A stretch of DNA of 40,905 nucleotides from Oscillatoriales cyanobacterium RM2_1_1 (GCA_012033335.1 JAAURB010000044.1:1-40905), one strand, 5' to 3'. Shown: positions 1 through 10,596, counted from the stretch's first letter. Made by a program: numbers and translations. Notes: a model not told the origin generated them from the sequence alone.

Positions 1-2002
1 GTGATCGTGACGGATCATCACACCTTACCCGCAGAACGTCCCCCCGTTGTTGCCATTCTGAATCCCCCGTAGCTTGCCGTCAGACCATCCCTTGCGGCAT
101 CTGTCGGGGGTGGCGGTGGCCTACAAACTGATGGAAGCCCTCTATCAAACGGCCCCAGAATTGCTGGTACACCTGGAAAATTTACTGGATCTGGTAGCCA
201 TTGGGTTGGTGGCGGATTTAGTCCAGCTCACGGGAGACTGCCGCTATCTAGCCCAACGGGGATTAAAGCGGTTGTATCTTCAGTCCAAAAATCCGACCCG
301 CCCCGGCGTTGCCAAATTACTGGATCTGTGCAAAGGCAGTGGCGATCGCCCCAGTGATATTTCATTTGGGATTGGCCCGCGAATTAATGCCGTCAGCCGG
401 ATTTACGGGGATGCCAAATTTTGTGTGGAGTTGCTCACCAGTCGAGATCAAACCCGTTGCCTGAAACTGGCCCTGGAAACTGAAATTGCCAACAGTCGCC
501 GCAAAGCCCTGCAAAAAGAGCTGGTTCAGGATGTGGAAAGGAAACTGAAGCAACTTGATTTATCGACCACGGATGTGATTGTACTGACCGATCCCCAGTG
601 GCCTGTGGGAATTTTGGGCTTGGTAGCCAGCCAGGTGGCTCAGAAATATGGCCGACCGACAATTTTACTCAGCATGGATGCGGTTAGCCTGGATTCCGGT
701 GACTCAGAGGTGAAGCTGGCCAGGGGTTCGGCCCGGTCTGTTCGAGGCATTGACCTCTATGAACTGATGAATAGTCAGGCCCATCTCCTGCATCGATTTG
801 GGGGACATCCCTTTGCGGCGGGATTGAGTTTGAATGTGGAGAATTTATCCCTGTTTACCGATGGCATCAATCGTCAGTTGCGGCAAACCCTCAACTGGGC
901 GGGTATCCTGATAGGATCAACCGTCACCGCCGATCTGGTTTGTTCTGTAGCGGAATTGGGCCGAGAATTATTTCTGGAACTAAAACTCCTGGAGCCCTAT
1001 GGCATGGGCAATCCCACCCCCAAAATCCTGATCAAAAACTGCTGGTTCACGGATCCCTGGAATGCTAACGAAAAGGATTTGCGGGGGGGTACAGTTCGGT
1101 ATAGCAAGACCACCTTCAAGCTCTGGGATGACTCAACTACAAGTGGATTTCCAGGGGTATGGTGGGGACATTACAAAGATGAAGTGCCAGGGGAGCGGGT
1201 GGATGTCCTGGTAGAACTTGACTTGAGTCCTGGAAATCGACAGCGCCATCAACAGCGAAACTCACAGTATGAAATCCGCTTGCTCGATATTCGTTCTACT
1301 ATTAGTGAAGCCCCAATCCATTTGCCTCAAAGCCCTATCTATCAAATTCTCGACTGGAGAACCCCAGACTCAACCTCCGCTGAACCGGCTGCTCAACCTT
1401 TAGAAGCTGCCCTGGAAACTACCCTAGAAGCTACCCCGGCACTTCAACCCCTGGTGTTGCAGGAATGTCCCAGCAGTTGGTCAGGGCTTCAGGTCTGGTT
1501 CCGCAAAGCCTTTGCCCAGAACCGACCCCTGGCCCTGGCCTATACCCTACCTGAGGTTGCCCCGGGAGAAACTTTGGAAAATCTGCTGGGGATCGCCAAG
1601 TATCTCAGCCGTACTGGGGAAACTGTCACCCGTCAACAGCTAGAGGAGAAACTCAATATTGGGGATAGTGCCCTACAGGCAGGATTCGAGTTATTGAAGA
1701 CCCTGGGGTTCAATATTGAGCCAATGAATCGAGGCTTTCGATTAACCCGGAGCCCCCAGGATCAGCCAGGAGCTAGGCTAGAGGTTTCCACCCAATTGAT
1801 CCAAAAGTTCCTGGCAGCTCTTCAAGAAGAACAGTTCCGTCGCCAGTATTTCTGTCAGATTCCCCTAGAAACGATTCAGGCGATTGCCGATCAGACCTCT
1901 AGTCAAGTTGATCAGGATCATAACCAACTCCAATCATCGCTTTTAAAAAATAAAATAAAAAATAAAAAATCCTCTGCCACAGGGGTAGAGGATTCAGGTT
2001 AA
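1..2002 (+). CDS. recJ: RecJ single-stranded-DNA exonuclease (5' truncated, one frameshift)
   Basis: RecJ degrades single-stranded DNA 5' to 3' in recombination and repair. The gene enters the window already in progress: bases 1-63 read VIVTDHHTLPAERPP..., including the DHH metal-binding motif. The reading frame then breaks at a run of five C (64-68). Removing one C joins it to the long frame beginning LPSDHPLRHLSG that runs to the stop at 2000-2002. The DHHA1 motif FGGHPFAAG lies near 798-826, followed by an OB-fold region and a longer C-terminal extension. The last residues (KNKIKNKKSSATGVEDSG) are encoded by the terminator of the convergent psaI. The frameshift may be a sequencing error, given similar indels elsewhere in the window. 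Family assignment is firm. Confidence 0.93.
1968..1994 (-). terminator. Rho-independent terminator of psaL-psaI
   Basis: A perfect 8-bp stem (AATCCTCT at 1968-1975, AGAGGATT at 1987-1994) with an 11-nt loop. On the minus strand it is followed by a long T-rich tract (complement of 1944-1967). It lies 34 bases past the psaI stop, inside the 3' end of convergent recJ. Confidence 0.75.
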
Positions 2003-2027
2003 TTTTGCCAGGTTAATCTAGCAACGA

Positions 2028-2144
2028 CTAAGCTTCGGTTTCGATATAAAAAAACAACAAACCCATAGCAACAATGGGCATCAGCCAGCAAACCACTGGA
2101 ATCAGAATCCAGGGTAAGAATGAAGCGGCGTATGAACCTGTCAT
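2028..2144 (-). CDS. psaI: Photosystem I reaction centre subunit VIII (PsaI)
   Basis: A 38-residue single-span thylakoid membrane protein of photosystem I, found by reading the minus strand downstream of psaL. It starts [16 protein letters not shown] and ends YIETEA. The length and the central hydrophobic helix are those of PsaI, which packs against PsaL at the oligomer interface. A ribosome binding site AAAGGAG lies 9 bases before the ATG. It is 128 bases downstream of psaL on the same strand, and a strong terminator follows, so the two probably share a transcript. Confidence 0.93.
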   Translation of the reverse strand: MTGSYAASFLPWILIPVVCWLMPIVAMGLLFFYIETEA

Positions 2145-2239
2145 CTTCAAATGCTCCTTTGAGTAAAATTACAAACTGGGTTTTAGGTTACACCCTCAAA
2201 CTGAATGTTCAAACTGAATGTAAACTGATATTCATATCC

Positions 2240-2262
2240 GTGATCCAGAGACTCTCGATCAC
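2240..2262 (-). other. Intercistronic hairpin between psaL and psaI
   Basis: GTGATC (2240-2245) pairs with GATCAC (2257-2262), and AGAG/CTCT inside can extend the stem. There is no T tract, so it is more likely a processing or stability element than a full terminator. Confidence 0.35.
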
Positions 2263-2272
2263 TTCAGGTTGG

Positions 2273-2773
2273 TTAATTGTTGACGAATCCCCGGAAAATA
2301 GAGTCTATAACGTCAAAATTTTCCAGCAGGAAATAGGCCACAACAGCCCCACCCATGGCTCCGATAAAGAAACCACCGGAAAATTGACTCCAACCCTCAG
2401 CCGTTTTCAATGGATCAGGGCCCGGTGCTTCCTGACCAAACGGATCATCTTTTTGGAAAGACACCAACCCATAAGCAGATAGGCAAATCGTCGCAATCAG
2501 GATCAGGGCGATCGCCGAGATCAAGCCTCCAATTGCTGCAGTATCGCTATCCCGTAATGGCCCCAACTTAGTCCAGGGGCCAACGATGAAGTAACCATGG
2601 GCCATGCCAATTTCTAATCCTCTCAGCAGGGGAGAAAGTCCCTTGCGATAGGCTGGCAAATTTCCAATGAAGGTTCGAGTAAACTCAGAATCGCTAATTG
2701 GAGTGGAAAGGTGACCGACGAAGGGATCACCTTTATAAGGCTGAACCACTCCGTTATCTAATGCCTCAGACAT
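2273..2773 (-). CDS. psaL: Photosystem I reaction centre subunit XI (PsaL)
   Basis: A 166-residue thylakoid membrane protein at the centre of the photosystem I oligomer. The typical PsaL beginning (residues about 10-60) includes [31 protein letters not shown] and MAHGYF. Hydrophobic helices follow around residues 80-105 and 128-150. The ATG has an AAAGGAGA ribosome binding site 8 bases upstream. psaI follows on the same strand; psaF and psaJ are not adjacent. Two tandem 15-bp units sit about 40 bases upstream and may lie in the promoter. Confidence 0.97.
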   Translation of the reverse strand: MSEALDNGVVQPYKGDPFVGHLSTPISDSEFTRTFIGNLPAYRKGLSPLLRGLEIGMAHGYFIVGPWTKLGPLRDSDTAAIGGLISAIALILIATICLSAYGLVSFQKDDPFGQEAPGPDPLKTAEGWSQFSGGFFIGAMGGAVVAYFLLENFDVIDSIFRGFVNN

Positions 2774-2815
2774 CCGTAGTCTCTCCTTTGTAAAAAATTT
2801 GTCAACGACCCTAAG

Positions 2816-2845
2816 GTGATAGACCTTAAAGTAATAGACCTTAAA
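2816..2845 (-). repeat. Two tandem 15-bp units upstream of psaL
   Basis: GTGATAGACCTTAAA (2816-2830) and GTAATAGACCTTAAA (2831-2845) differ at one base. They lie 43-72 bases upstream of the psaL start. They may form a two-site operator or be a chance short duplication. They do not match the HLR1 motif expected for high-light control of PSI genes. Confidence 0.6.
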
Positions 2846-2958
2846 GTCATATTCTATGCAGACAGGGGGAATGACATGACAAAATCAACCCGGAGCGTTA
2901 AAAAAGTTAATGGTTGACATCAAACCTGATATTGGGGTCTGAGGGCCAATTGGTATCG

Positions 2959-4050
2959 TTACAACACATCATTAATATTTCGATTATGGCGTGACTCTAT
3001 ACGAATTGATTGACCATCCCGCGAAACTGCATATTTTAGAGGTGTTGGACTGTTTTGCAAGTTGGCTTTTCCCTCTGCAACGAGATTAGCTGTGGAGAAC
3101 TCTGCTTGTATTGCCTTAAGTTTTTGAATTCGTTCAGGCGTAGAAGGATGGGTAATGCCAGGTAAGTGGCTGGTTGGCAGATCATTCAGGACATCCATTG
3201 CTCTGAAACATCCTTGAGGATCAAGTCCAGCCCTGGCTATATAGAGATAGCCAAAGCGGTCAGATTCTAGTTCCTGCTCTTGAACTTTAGCTGAAAACTC
3301 CTGATTTAGCTGGGCGAGTTTTTCTTCATAAATTTCTTTAGCACGTTTCTGGGCTTGTTGACGCTCGGCCGCATCCATATTGTCCAAACTCTGATCCAGG
3401 GTTCTGCCAGTGGCGCTTGCCAGTCCTCTAGTCCCAACAACCCGATCTACCATACCCCCGATGAATCCACCAACGACATTACGAGAGCCCTTTTGATTTT
3501 GCTGAACTTCAGCCAGGAGTTCTTGATCCGCTTCCTGTTTGAGTCTCTCCATTTCATCGGCAAGCTTAACCTTAAGTGGAATATGATTTTTTTCATGGTG
3601 GGCCATTTCATGACCGACAATGCAGGCGATCGCCTCATAGTCTCCATGCAGTTGATCAATTAAACCTGCATAAAAGGTCAGTAAATTTAGTTCGGAGGCA
3701 CTTGCATTGATCTCGTACTGGTTCACCAGTCGAAAGCGCCAATTGCGTTCGTCTAAATTGTTGGCACGGGCCAGTTTTTCAACTAAGCGATAGAGCACGT
3801 ACAAATCTTTTCCATATTCACCTAGGACGTTGAATTCAGCTTCCGCTTGCTTGAAAAAATCCGATTCAGGATTTACTCCTGTTTCGGGACTAGAATTGTC
3901 TACCTGTGTAATGACCAGAGAAGTTTTAGAAGTTCGCTCTAGAGGTGTGACAGATTTAGCCAAAGCAGAATTTTCTTTTAACAAAAGTACATTGCTGCTC
4001 AGTAAACTTAACCCCATAAGCAATGAGAGTGTGATTCTTTTGCGAGTCAT
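2959..4050 (-). CDS. M48-family zinc metalloprotease, exported
   Basis: A predicted zinc peptidase of 363 residues. The first ~31 residues look like a signal peptide: MTRKR, a hydrophobic stretch, then NSALA as a likely cleavage site. The catalytic HExxH is HEMAH within IVGHEMAHHEKNH, and the third zinc ligand is probably the Glu in ELESDRFGYLYIARAG. This arrangement is typical of M48 proteins related to BepA/LoiP, which act on envelope proteins. A charged, helical, coiled-coil-like region (about 150-240) lies between the two motifs. No Shine-Dalgarno is visible before the ATG. It stands alone, upstream of psaL on the same strand. The precise substrate is unknown. Confidence 0.88.
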   Translation of the reverse strand: MTRKRITLSLLMGLSLLSSNVLLLKENSALAKSVTPLERTSKTSLVITQVDNSSPETGVNPESDFFKQAEAEFNVLGEYGKDLYVLYRLVEKLARANNLDERNWRFRLVNQYEINASASELNLLTFYAGLIDQLHGDYEAIACIVGHEMAHHEKNHIPLKVKLADEMERLKQEADQELLAEVQQNQKGSRNVVGGFIGGMVDRVVGTRGLASATGRTLDQSLDNMDAAERQQAQKRAKEIYEEKLAQLNQEFSAKVQEQELESDRFGYLYIARAGLDPQGCFRAMDVLNDLPTSHLPGITHPSTPERIQKLKAIQAEFSTANLVAEGKANLQNSPTPLKYAVSRDGQSIRIESRHNRNINDVL

Positions 4051-4570
4051 AATATATAGTAAACTGAATTTGAATTTGTTTAAGATATAAGAATCAAATC
4101 AGTTTAGGCTCTCCCAACTTTATGGTTATAAGTAGAGCTTATGTTCCCTGGCTTAGGTTGTTTCAGCGTTCAGCAGGAGAGATTTTGTAACCTGCGCTAC
4201 TGTCTTGATCTTTAGATCCAGGAAAACCTCATTTTATCGTATCAGCTATTTGAGAGGATGTTTGAAAATTGCTACATCCTTTAACCTTCTCCGTTATATT
4301 TCCGCTTCAAACAGGACTTACGAATTGATAGGAAGGCCATTATGTAAGTTAAAGGTGTAAGTCCTTGTATTTTTCCCAAGAAAGTTTGCGAACTCTCAGT
4401 AAACCCTCAACCGCCAATTGCGACATCAATTGCTACGTCCGGTATCTACTAACTCAACATGCTAAATTGCTGAAAACTCTGTTGCTGGGATACGGCAGCG
4501 CGAGAAGCAATGGAGTACGCGTTCTCAAGGCAGCGTCCTAACCTTAGTGGCAATTGCTATAACAGGCTGA
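4051..4570. other. Intergenic region with mobile-element-like scraps
   Basis: I find no gene in these 520 bases. They hold a hairpin (AGGATGT 4255-4261 with ACATCCT 4274-4280), a 53-bp segment bounded by AGGACTTAC inverted repeats, and several CAATTGC-containing stretches (near 4410 and 4550). The region separates the 3' end of the CRISPR operon from the upstream side of the M48 gene and probably contains decayed insertion sequence. Confidence 0.5.
4313..4365. repeat. 53-bp segment with 9-bp terminal inverted repeats
   Basis: AGGACTTAC (4313-4321) and GTAAGTCCT (4357-4365) bound a 35-bp centre. From memory, AGGACTTACG-type ends occur on several cyanobacterial insertion sequences, so this may be a residue of one. 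No transposase remains. Confidence 0.45.
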
Positions 4571-5452
4571 CTAATTGACCGAAACTTGTTCCCAGAGGCC
4601 AAAGTCTCGAATCATGAATTTTGGGGATTGATTTTGAGGTTGGTTCACCTGACTCCCTGGAACCCAACAGGGATCGCAAAATTTTTCGACATGCTGTCCG
4701 GCTTGACCAGAGACTTTCCATTCTCGACCCACTAACGGTTCAATTTCACCTTGAGCTGATAAGTTTTTTGTTGTTTTTGTATGGGCTAAAAGTTCGCTGT
4801 TTTCTGAAACTTGAATGACAATCAATTCGTCTTGTTCTACCCAAGAATACTGGGCATTATATAATTCCTGAGGATTTGTTGGTTTCACCGGTTCAACACA
4901 TTGTAATTGTAGTAATTGTAAATCTCCCCAACCATAGCCGCGTTCACCGCCAATTTGTAGTCGTTGACAAGCTGCTTGCCAGTCCAATTCGGATTTAGCC
5001 TTTTCAAATACATAACCGATGAAAAAAACTTGCTTTCCTTCATCCAATGTTCGAGGTGAAATAAATTCCACTTCATGGAGCGATCCTTCATCAGTCGCTT
5101 GTTGGGGATAGTTCAGGGCGGTGCTAGCATAGCTGCTCAAGAAACGGCGACGAAATTGACTTTCATTATCCCACGGCCATTGAACTTTATAGTCTTCTTG
5201 TTTTGGTTTTATCGCTGGATAAAAATAAGTATAAGCTAACTGGTTATGAACTTTTTTCCCAAACTTTTCATATTCACTTGAATCTGTTGCAGGGCCGTTT
5301 GTTGCATCGCGGGTTAGTCGCATCGTTAGTGCGCCCCAAAAGGAACGCCCAGTAATATAAGGACGAGTCCGTTGAACATTACCAACTTTGCCGCAGCCAA
5401 TGTGCATGGGGGACTTCAGCTTAAACACGACTCGGTAAGCTGTCCAGGTCAC
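4571..5452 (-). CDS. Type III CRISPR RAMP protein, terminal gene (Cas5-like position)
   Basis: A 293-residue RAMP protein, last gene of the CRISPR operon. The N-terminus has a RAMP ferredoxin-like strand and loop (VVFKLKSPMHIGCGKVGN), then RTRPYITGRSFWGALTMRL, equivalent to the PG-S-KGALR segment of RAMPs. A glycine-rich loop GGERGYGWGDL lies near residue 170. It lacks the N-terminal features I would expect of Cmr3. In subtype III-C loci the last gene after cmr4 and cmr5 is a Cas5-group RAMP, and this one fits that slot by position. It starts 4 bases inside the 3' end of cmr5. Membership of the effector complex is well supported; the exact group is inference. Confidence 0.75.
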   Translation of the reverse strand: MTWTAYRVVFKLKSPMHIGCGKVGNVQRTRPYITGRSFWGALTMRLTRDATNGPATDSSEYEKFGKKVHNQLAYTYFYPAIKPKQEDYKVQWPWDNESQFRRRFLSSYASTALNYPQQATDEGSLHEVEFISPRTLDEGKQVFFIGYVFEKAKSELDWQAACQRLQIGGERGYGWGDLQLLQLQCVEPVKPTNPQELYNAQYSWVEQDELIVIQVSENSELLAHTKTTKNLSAQGEIEPLVGREWKVSGQAGQHVEKFCDPCWVPGSQVNQPQNQSPKFMIRDFGLWEQVSVN

Positions 5453-5931
5453 GAATCGTTCTCCTGACTATCTGACTGCCCATTGCCTGAATTAGTATCT
5501 TGCCGCGCCTTTGCCCCATAACGGGCATAAATCAACATTTGTTCCAGGGTTTCTTTAGTCAACAATAGTTGCTCTAAGCTAATCTTCTCGTTGTCTTTCT
5601 TGTCATTTTGAATGAGGTAGGAAAGTATGTCCTCAGCTTTATCGCTCGTTAGCTTTCCCCAACCAATTTCTAAGCTATCAAGTAAGCAAAGCATATGCTT
5701 TACTAAAAATTCTCCAGCCGACTTCTTGTTCTTCTTTTTATCCTCTTTACTTGCCTGTTCTTTCGCTAGCAGGTAAAGAAAACAAGCGTAAACACCATCC
5801 TCTTGCAATATGCCCAAAGCTTTTGTGATGGTATTTTCTACATCACTAGACTTTCTATCTTTTGTGTCAGTAATTACTGCCTGAGCGTGTTGCGCAGCGA
5901 GGCGATCGAGATTAGTGACTGTGTTGCTCAT
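5449..5931 (-). CDS. cmr5: Cmr5-like small subunit (Cas11) of a type III effector
   Basis: A 160-residue, mostly helical, charged protein. Cmr5 forms the minor filament of the effector along the crRNA-target duplex. I place the start at MSNTVTNLDRLAAQHAQAVI, which matches the usual Cmr5 beginning. The 28 extra in-frame residues upstream overlap cmr4 and look spurious. This leaves a 20-base overlap with the end of cmr4 and a 4-base overlap with the next RAMP gene, so translation is tightly coupled. A lysine-rich stretch (KEDKKKNKKSAGEF) and a hydrophilic Gln/Asp/Ser-rich tail are visible. Its place between cmr4 and a RAMP is the usual one. Confidence 0.8.
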   Translation of the reverse strand: MSNTVTNLDRLAAQHAQAVITDTKDRKSSDVENTITKALGILQEDGVYACFLYLLAKEQASKEDKKKNKKSAGEFLVKHMLCLLDSLEIGWGKLTSDKAEDILSYLIQNDKKDNEKISLEQLLLTKETLEQMLIYARYGAKARQDTNSGNGQSDSQENDS

Positions 5932-6913
5932 TGGTTTTCTCCTTACCATAGTTCTCTTCCCAAGGGTTACCAACGACAGCCATGCGTCCAAAACCGCGTG
6001 TACCCATGCCCCCAACTCCTAGCCACTCAATCATGCCAAAGCCAGCTTTTACGACACATAATGGACATTGCCACGGCTCTCCTAGTAGTGGCTCGTTTTT
6101 AGCGGTTTTATCTTTAGGAAACGGACGATCTTTTTCACCATCACGGTAATCATCCAGCACTACTTCTGTGGTGAGAAATGTGGCACGGGGAATGGCTTCG
6201 TAAGTAAACAACGCCCCTTCTTCGGCTGCACCCGTATCTGGGTTAATTGCTACCGACGTTCGTACTTCTAAATTGCTATTTACTATTTGACTAAAGAGCG
6301 CATCCTGTACCAAAACGATTTTTTCGATCGCCTGCCAACGTTTATCGTCCTTCCACTCATCCGGAGCAGTTACTGTTGCTTGCTGTCCAGAAACTTGAAG
6401 CATTAACCAGCCCAAATTCAGAGCATCCGATCGTTGCCAGTTCAATACCGCAGTATTGATGTTATTCCAGTCATTTGGTAAGTTCTCTACCGTAAAGCCT
6501 GCATCTTCCAATCGTTCTTTTGTGCTGACCCACACAGGCCCCGCCATTGAATGCACGGGAAAGAGAACAATATGAGCATCAAAAATATTCACGACACCAG
6601 AATAAATGGTGGCTTTATCATTGTCGTTGTCATTTTTGGACTTTTTGATATAGCCAAAAGTGTAGCAGACGGGATTCTCATCTGGCTTGTCAATTTTGTC
6701 GTGGCTTTGTCCTGCTGCTTCTGGTGTTTCATATAATTGTGCTGCGTAGGATCGCGCCGCCCCATGTAAACTGGTTCCAGGAATTTTCGGAATTTTGGTG
6801 CCGGGTTCTCGCACAATACTGTTGTCTACTCGTCCCAAGCGATAGCCCCCAGTGCCGATATGCACCGGGTCGAGGGTCATAAACAGGTAGCGTTGCCGTT
6901 TATACGTTGCCAT
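5912..6913 (-). CDS. cmr4: Cmr4-type backbone RAMP (Cas7)
   Basis: A 333-residue Cas7-family subunit. Cmr4 polymerises along the crRNA and cuts target RNA at 6-base steps. The N-terminal strand-loop is LFMTLDPVHIGTGGYRLGRVDN, followed by IPGTSLHGAARSYAAQLYE, the PG-S-GA-R helix of RAMPs. The centre has GVVNIFDAHIVLFPVHSMAGPVWVS, a Cmr4 hallmark (FDA..l.FPV.S..GP..v). The C-terminus carries GVGGMGTRGFGRM, the glycine-rich RAMP loop. The cleavage residue in Cmr4 is a conserved early Asp, and D29 in GRVDN is a candidate. It lies 11 bases downstream of cas10. Confidence 0.9.
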   Translation of the reverse strand: MATYKRQRYLFMTLDPVHIGTGGYRLGRVDNSIVREPGTKIPKIPGTSLHGAARSYAAQLYETPEAAGQSHDKIDKPDENPVCYTFGYIKKSKNDNDNDKATIYSGVVNIFDAHIVLFPVHSMAGPVWVSTKERLEDAGFTVENLPNDWNNINTAVLNWQRSDALNLGWLMLQVSGQQATVTAPDEWKDDKRWQAIEKIVLVQDALFSQIVNSNLEVRTSVAINPDTGAAEEGALFTYEAIPRATFLTTEVVLDDYRDGEKDRPFPKDKTAKNEPLLGEPWQCPLCVVKAGFGMIEWLGVGGMGTRGFGRMAVVGNPWEENYGKEKTNEQHSH

Positions 6914-6924
6914 TATTGTTTTCC

Positions 6925-9798
6925 TTACCGCTCTTTCAAGATTTCCATATGCAGTTCTGCCAGGTCAGCGAGTTCGCCCCGCACTCCGGCTGGAATGAGT
7001 TGGCGTTCTTCTTCAGAGAAACCATGCCATGGTTTGGCTTTGGGCCATGCGGCATTGGCCAGTGTATCTTCAACAAACTGCCGGAATACTGGATCGGTCA
7101 ATGATTCTGGCTGATTTTGTCCATACCAAAGTTCGCGGGTGGCTTCAATAGTGTAAATCACCTGATGGCGTTGGGATGTTTTCAAGTTTTTCATAATTTT
7201 CCAGAGTTTATCGAATCGGTCTAAGTCTTCCAGGTAGAAGGGGCGAGTGCGACGGGGACGGCGACCGTTTTCGTCGTAGTAAATCTCGAAGCGACGGGCG
7301 GTACTGTCGAGGTATTCAAAGTCAAAATGGCTTGGTCTAACCCATACTTTTTGTCCTTTATCTTTTGGCATATTCAAGTTACGAGGCTTTAAATCACAAA
7401 TATGTCTTAATTCTGGCTTTGAACTCTTTTTTTCCCAAGAATTACCCTGATATAATCGCGGATACCACTCATCTTTCTTACTGCTGTCACCAGTAACCAC
7501 TGGCATCTCCCAAGTAATCCCGTTGTCAAACTCTAATTTGCAAAAGTCCCCTGAGTTATCTTTTTTCATCAATCGCCAGCCTTCCCAGCCTTTACCACTA
7601 TCCATATCAAATTGACCTGATATATTCAGCATTGCCTGACCAGCTTCCAGTACAGAACGAATTGGAGTGCGGCGGTTGCAAAAAATTAGCCCTATATCTA
7701 AGGGAAGGCGATCGCGCACCCGCCCCATGTGTTGTTCGTACTCTTTCTTGACTTGATGAGCTAGTTCTAATGCTTTATTTGCAGGAACTAGCATTAAACA
7801 TAAAGTTGGCTCAGCCAATAGAGGAATTGCAGGTTGATAGCTCCCAATCTCCTTAACTTCTTTAAAGGTCACTTCAGTCTTTTTACGGCTAGACTGCAAA
7901 AAGAACGAGGGTTCCAGGATTTGAAATGTCCTTCCTGCCAACTTGCTAATCCAGTTATCTCGTGCATTTGGGGACAACTGAGTAGCAAAATAGCTCAAAT
8001 TATCTGTTGTTAAAAATCTCTGGCGTGGCTTATCCCAAACTACGCTTAGAACTATGCCGTCTATGTCTAGGTCATAAGCATGGTAATCACCCAGCTCGTC
8101 TAGATTATTTGTTTCTGGGTGTAACTCTAGGCGAAAAGGGGACAGCCCAACTGCATTAGGCATTACTTCATTCGTCACCTTTTCCCAAAAGGCACGGGCT
8201 GTCTCTGCAATGCGATACAACCGAGCCGGAGAGGGATTCTTCGTAATGTTGCCAGCAACTTGAATGGTGGAAAGTAATGTACCATCAAGCCAACCTTCTA
8301 ATCCTAGTTTGCCAACAAATAATGCTAGGCGACCGTTATCATCCGCAACTTCGTCTGTCCAAATTGTATTTTGTGGACTCTGCTGGGCAATGTCTTTAAC
8401 CCACTGCTCAGAGCGGCGATCACGACGATTTAAACAAATACGACAGATCTTTCGATCTTTTGCTTTCCGCTCTGTTGCCCATCTAAATAGTGGCTTCTCT
8501 ATTTCGGGTTGCGAACCTTGACGCGGATAACCAACGGGCCGCATTCCACAGACCGTACAAATTTCAGAATTTTTGGGACGACCGTCTTTCCACTCTGTCT
8601 CAAACAAGTAGAAATTATTATCAGCATTTACTGGTTTCTGCTCCAACGCCTTCTTACGTGGTTCAGCTACTAATTCCCGTGAACGCAATTTGTCTGCATC
8701 TAATTGACCTGCTGTAATTGGATTGATGAAATGGACTTGCGGACGTAAATCAGGTGAAAATAATGCCTGAATCTCTTCTCTTAGTGCTGTTTTCCCTGTG
8801 TCATCAAAGATGTTAGGCAGCAGGTAGTAAGCACCTGTTTCATCTCGATGAATCTGATTACCAAAAGCATAAGTTTCTTCGAGCAGTGTTTGTACACCTT
8901 TGAACGCATCATTCAGAACTTGTTGGATTCCTAATAAATCACTGATCTTATCGCTATGGGTATAGCGATCGAGAATATCTAGGTTAATTCTCAGGGTACA
9001 GAAGGGCAAACTTTTGATATCAGAGGGCCAACCGTTTTTGAAGATATAAGCAGTCGCCGCTTTGGTAAGCGTAGCAACGGTATAGCCCCAGTCCCAGAGA
9101 GAGACTTCATTGGTTGGACGACAAGTATCTGCAATTCCTTGAGACAAACATTTTTTTTATTTCTTCTAGCCATTGCTGTCTATCACTTGTATGTATCTGA
9201 GGAATGTTATGTATGGGTAAATTAGTCAATGCGTGATTAAGATCTTTGTTGGAAAGATCAATTTGAACATGAGTCTCCAGCCCAAAAGGAGATGCAATAT
9301 AAGTACTTGCATATTGCTGTTTATCACGGTCTCTATCTGGCTCTTCTTTTTCGTAGTGAGCAATCCCATGAAGCTCTCGTATTAACTTAGCTAGCTCAAA
9401 GCCTTTACCCAAAATCGTTGCTAAATCTTGTGATGCAAATTGCCCAAGAAGAACTTCTGCAAGATTATACGACTGCGAATCCCAGCCTTGGAAACTTTGA
9501 GATTGCAGATAGTTTGTTATGTCAAGGCGGTATTTGAATAATGAATGTCTGTTAGTGTTAGCTGCTTTTTTTGCATATCATTAACACGCTGGGAAACACT
9601 TTTCGCTATAGGAGGAAATACTATGTTGGGATCGGCAATCAATTCATAATCATAAGAAAATCCTGTGGGTGTGTCTTGTGCTGATTTCTTGATGAAACCA
9701 TTTGACATTTTCCCTAGATCATGTAGAAGCCCAGCTACTTCCATCAACAAAATCGTCTGCCGTTGCTCATCCGATGGTCGCCAAAATAATTCGCTCAT
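6925..9798 (-). CDS. cas10: Cas10 (Csx11/Cmr2-like), cyclase motif missing, two frameshifts
   Basis: Large subunit of the type III effector, about 957 residues once two single-base shifts are bridged. The N-terminal HD motif is intact (GLLHDLGKMSNGF). The frame breaks near 9541, where one base is missing after LTDIH, and continues as FKYRLDITNYLQ. It returns to the first frame at a run of eight T (9151-9158; A8 on the coding strand), giving EEIKK then LSQGIADTCRP. A zinc-finger pair follows (CTVCG and CRICLNRR). In the second palm region the usual GGDD is replaced by AEPT (in LLAEPTLCLMLVPANKALEL), so cyclic oligoadenylate synthesis is unlikely. The WDWGYTVATLTKA segment, gene order and missing GGDD resemble Csx11 of subtype III-C. 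The frameshifts may be sequencing errors. Confidence 0.85.
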
Positions 9799-9835
9799 TG
9801 TTCCTGCTCTCCTTCAGACTGTCTCAATCCCTGAG

Positions 9836-10544
<709 letters not shown>

Positions 10545-10596
10545 CTACTCCATTACACAACTGCTCTGCTATTTTTTGAGCGCGATCGCCCATAAC

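Noticed and set aside
2120-2482. A 120-codon plus-strand frame across psaI and psaL
   Set aside because: It is the antisense shadow of two firmly identified photosystem genes.
2774-2958. HLR1 motif for high-light control of psaL
   Set aside because: The tandem repeat there does not match the known HLR1 consensus closely enough.
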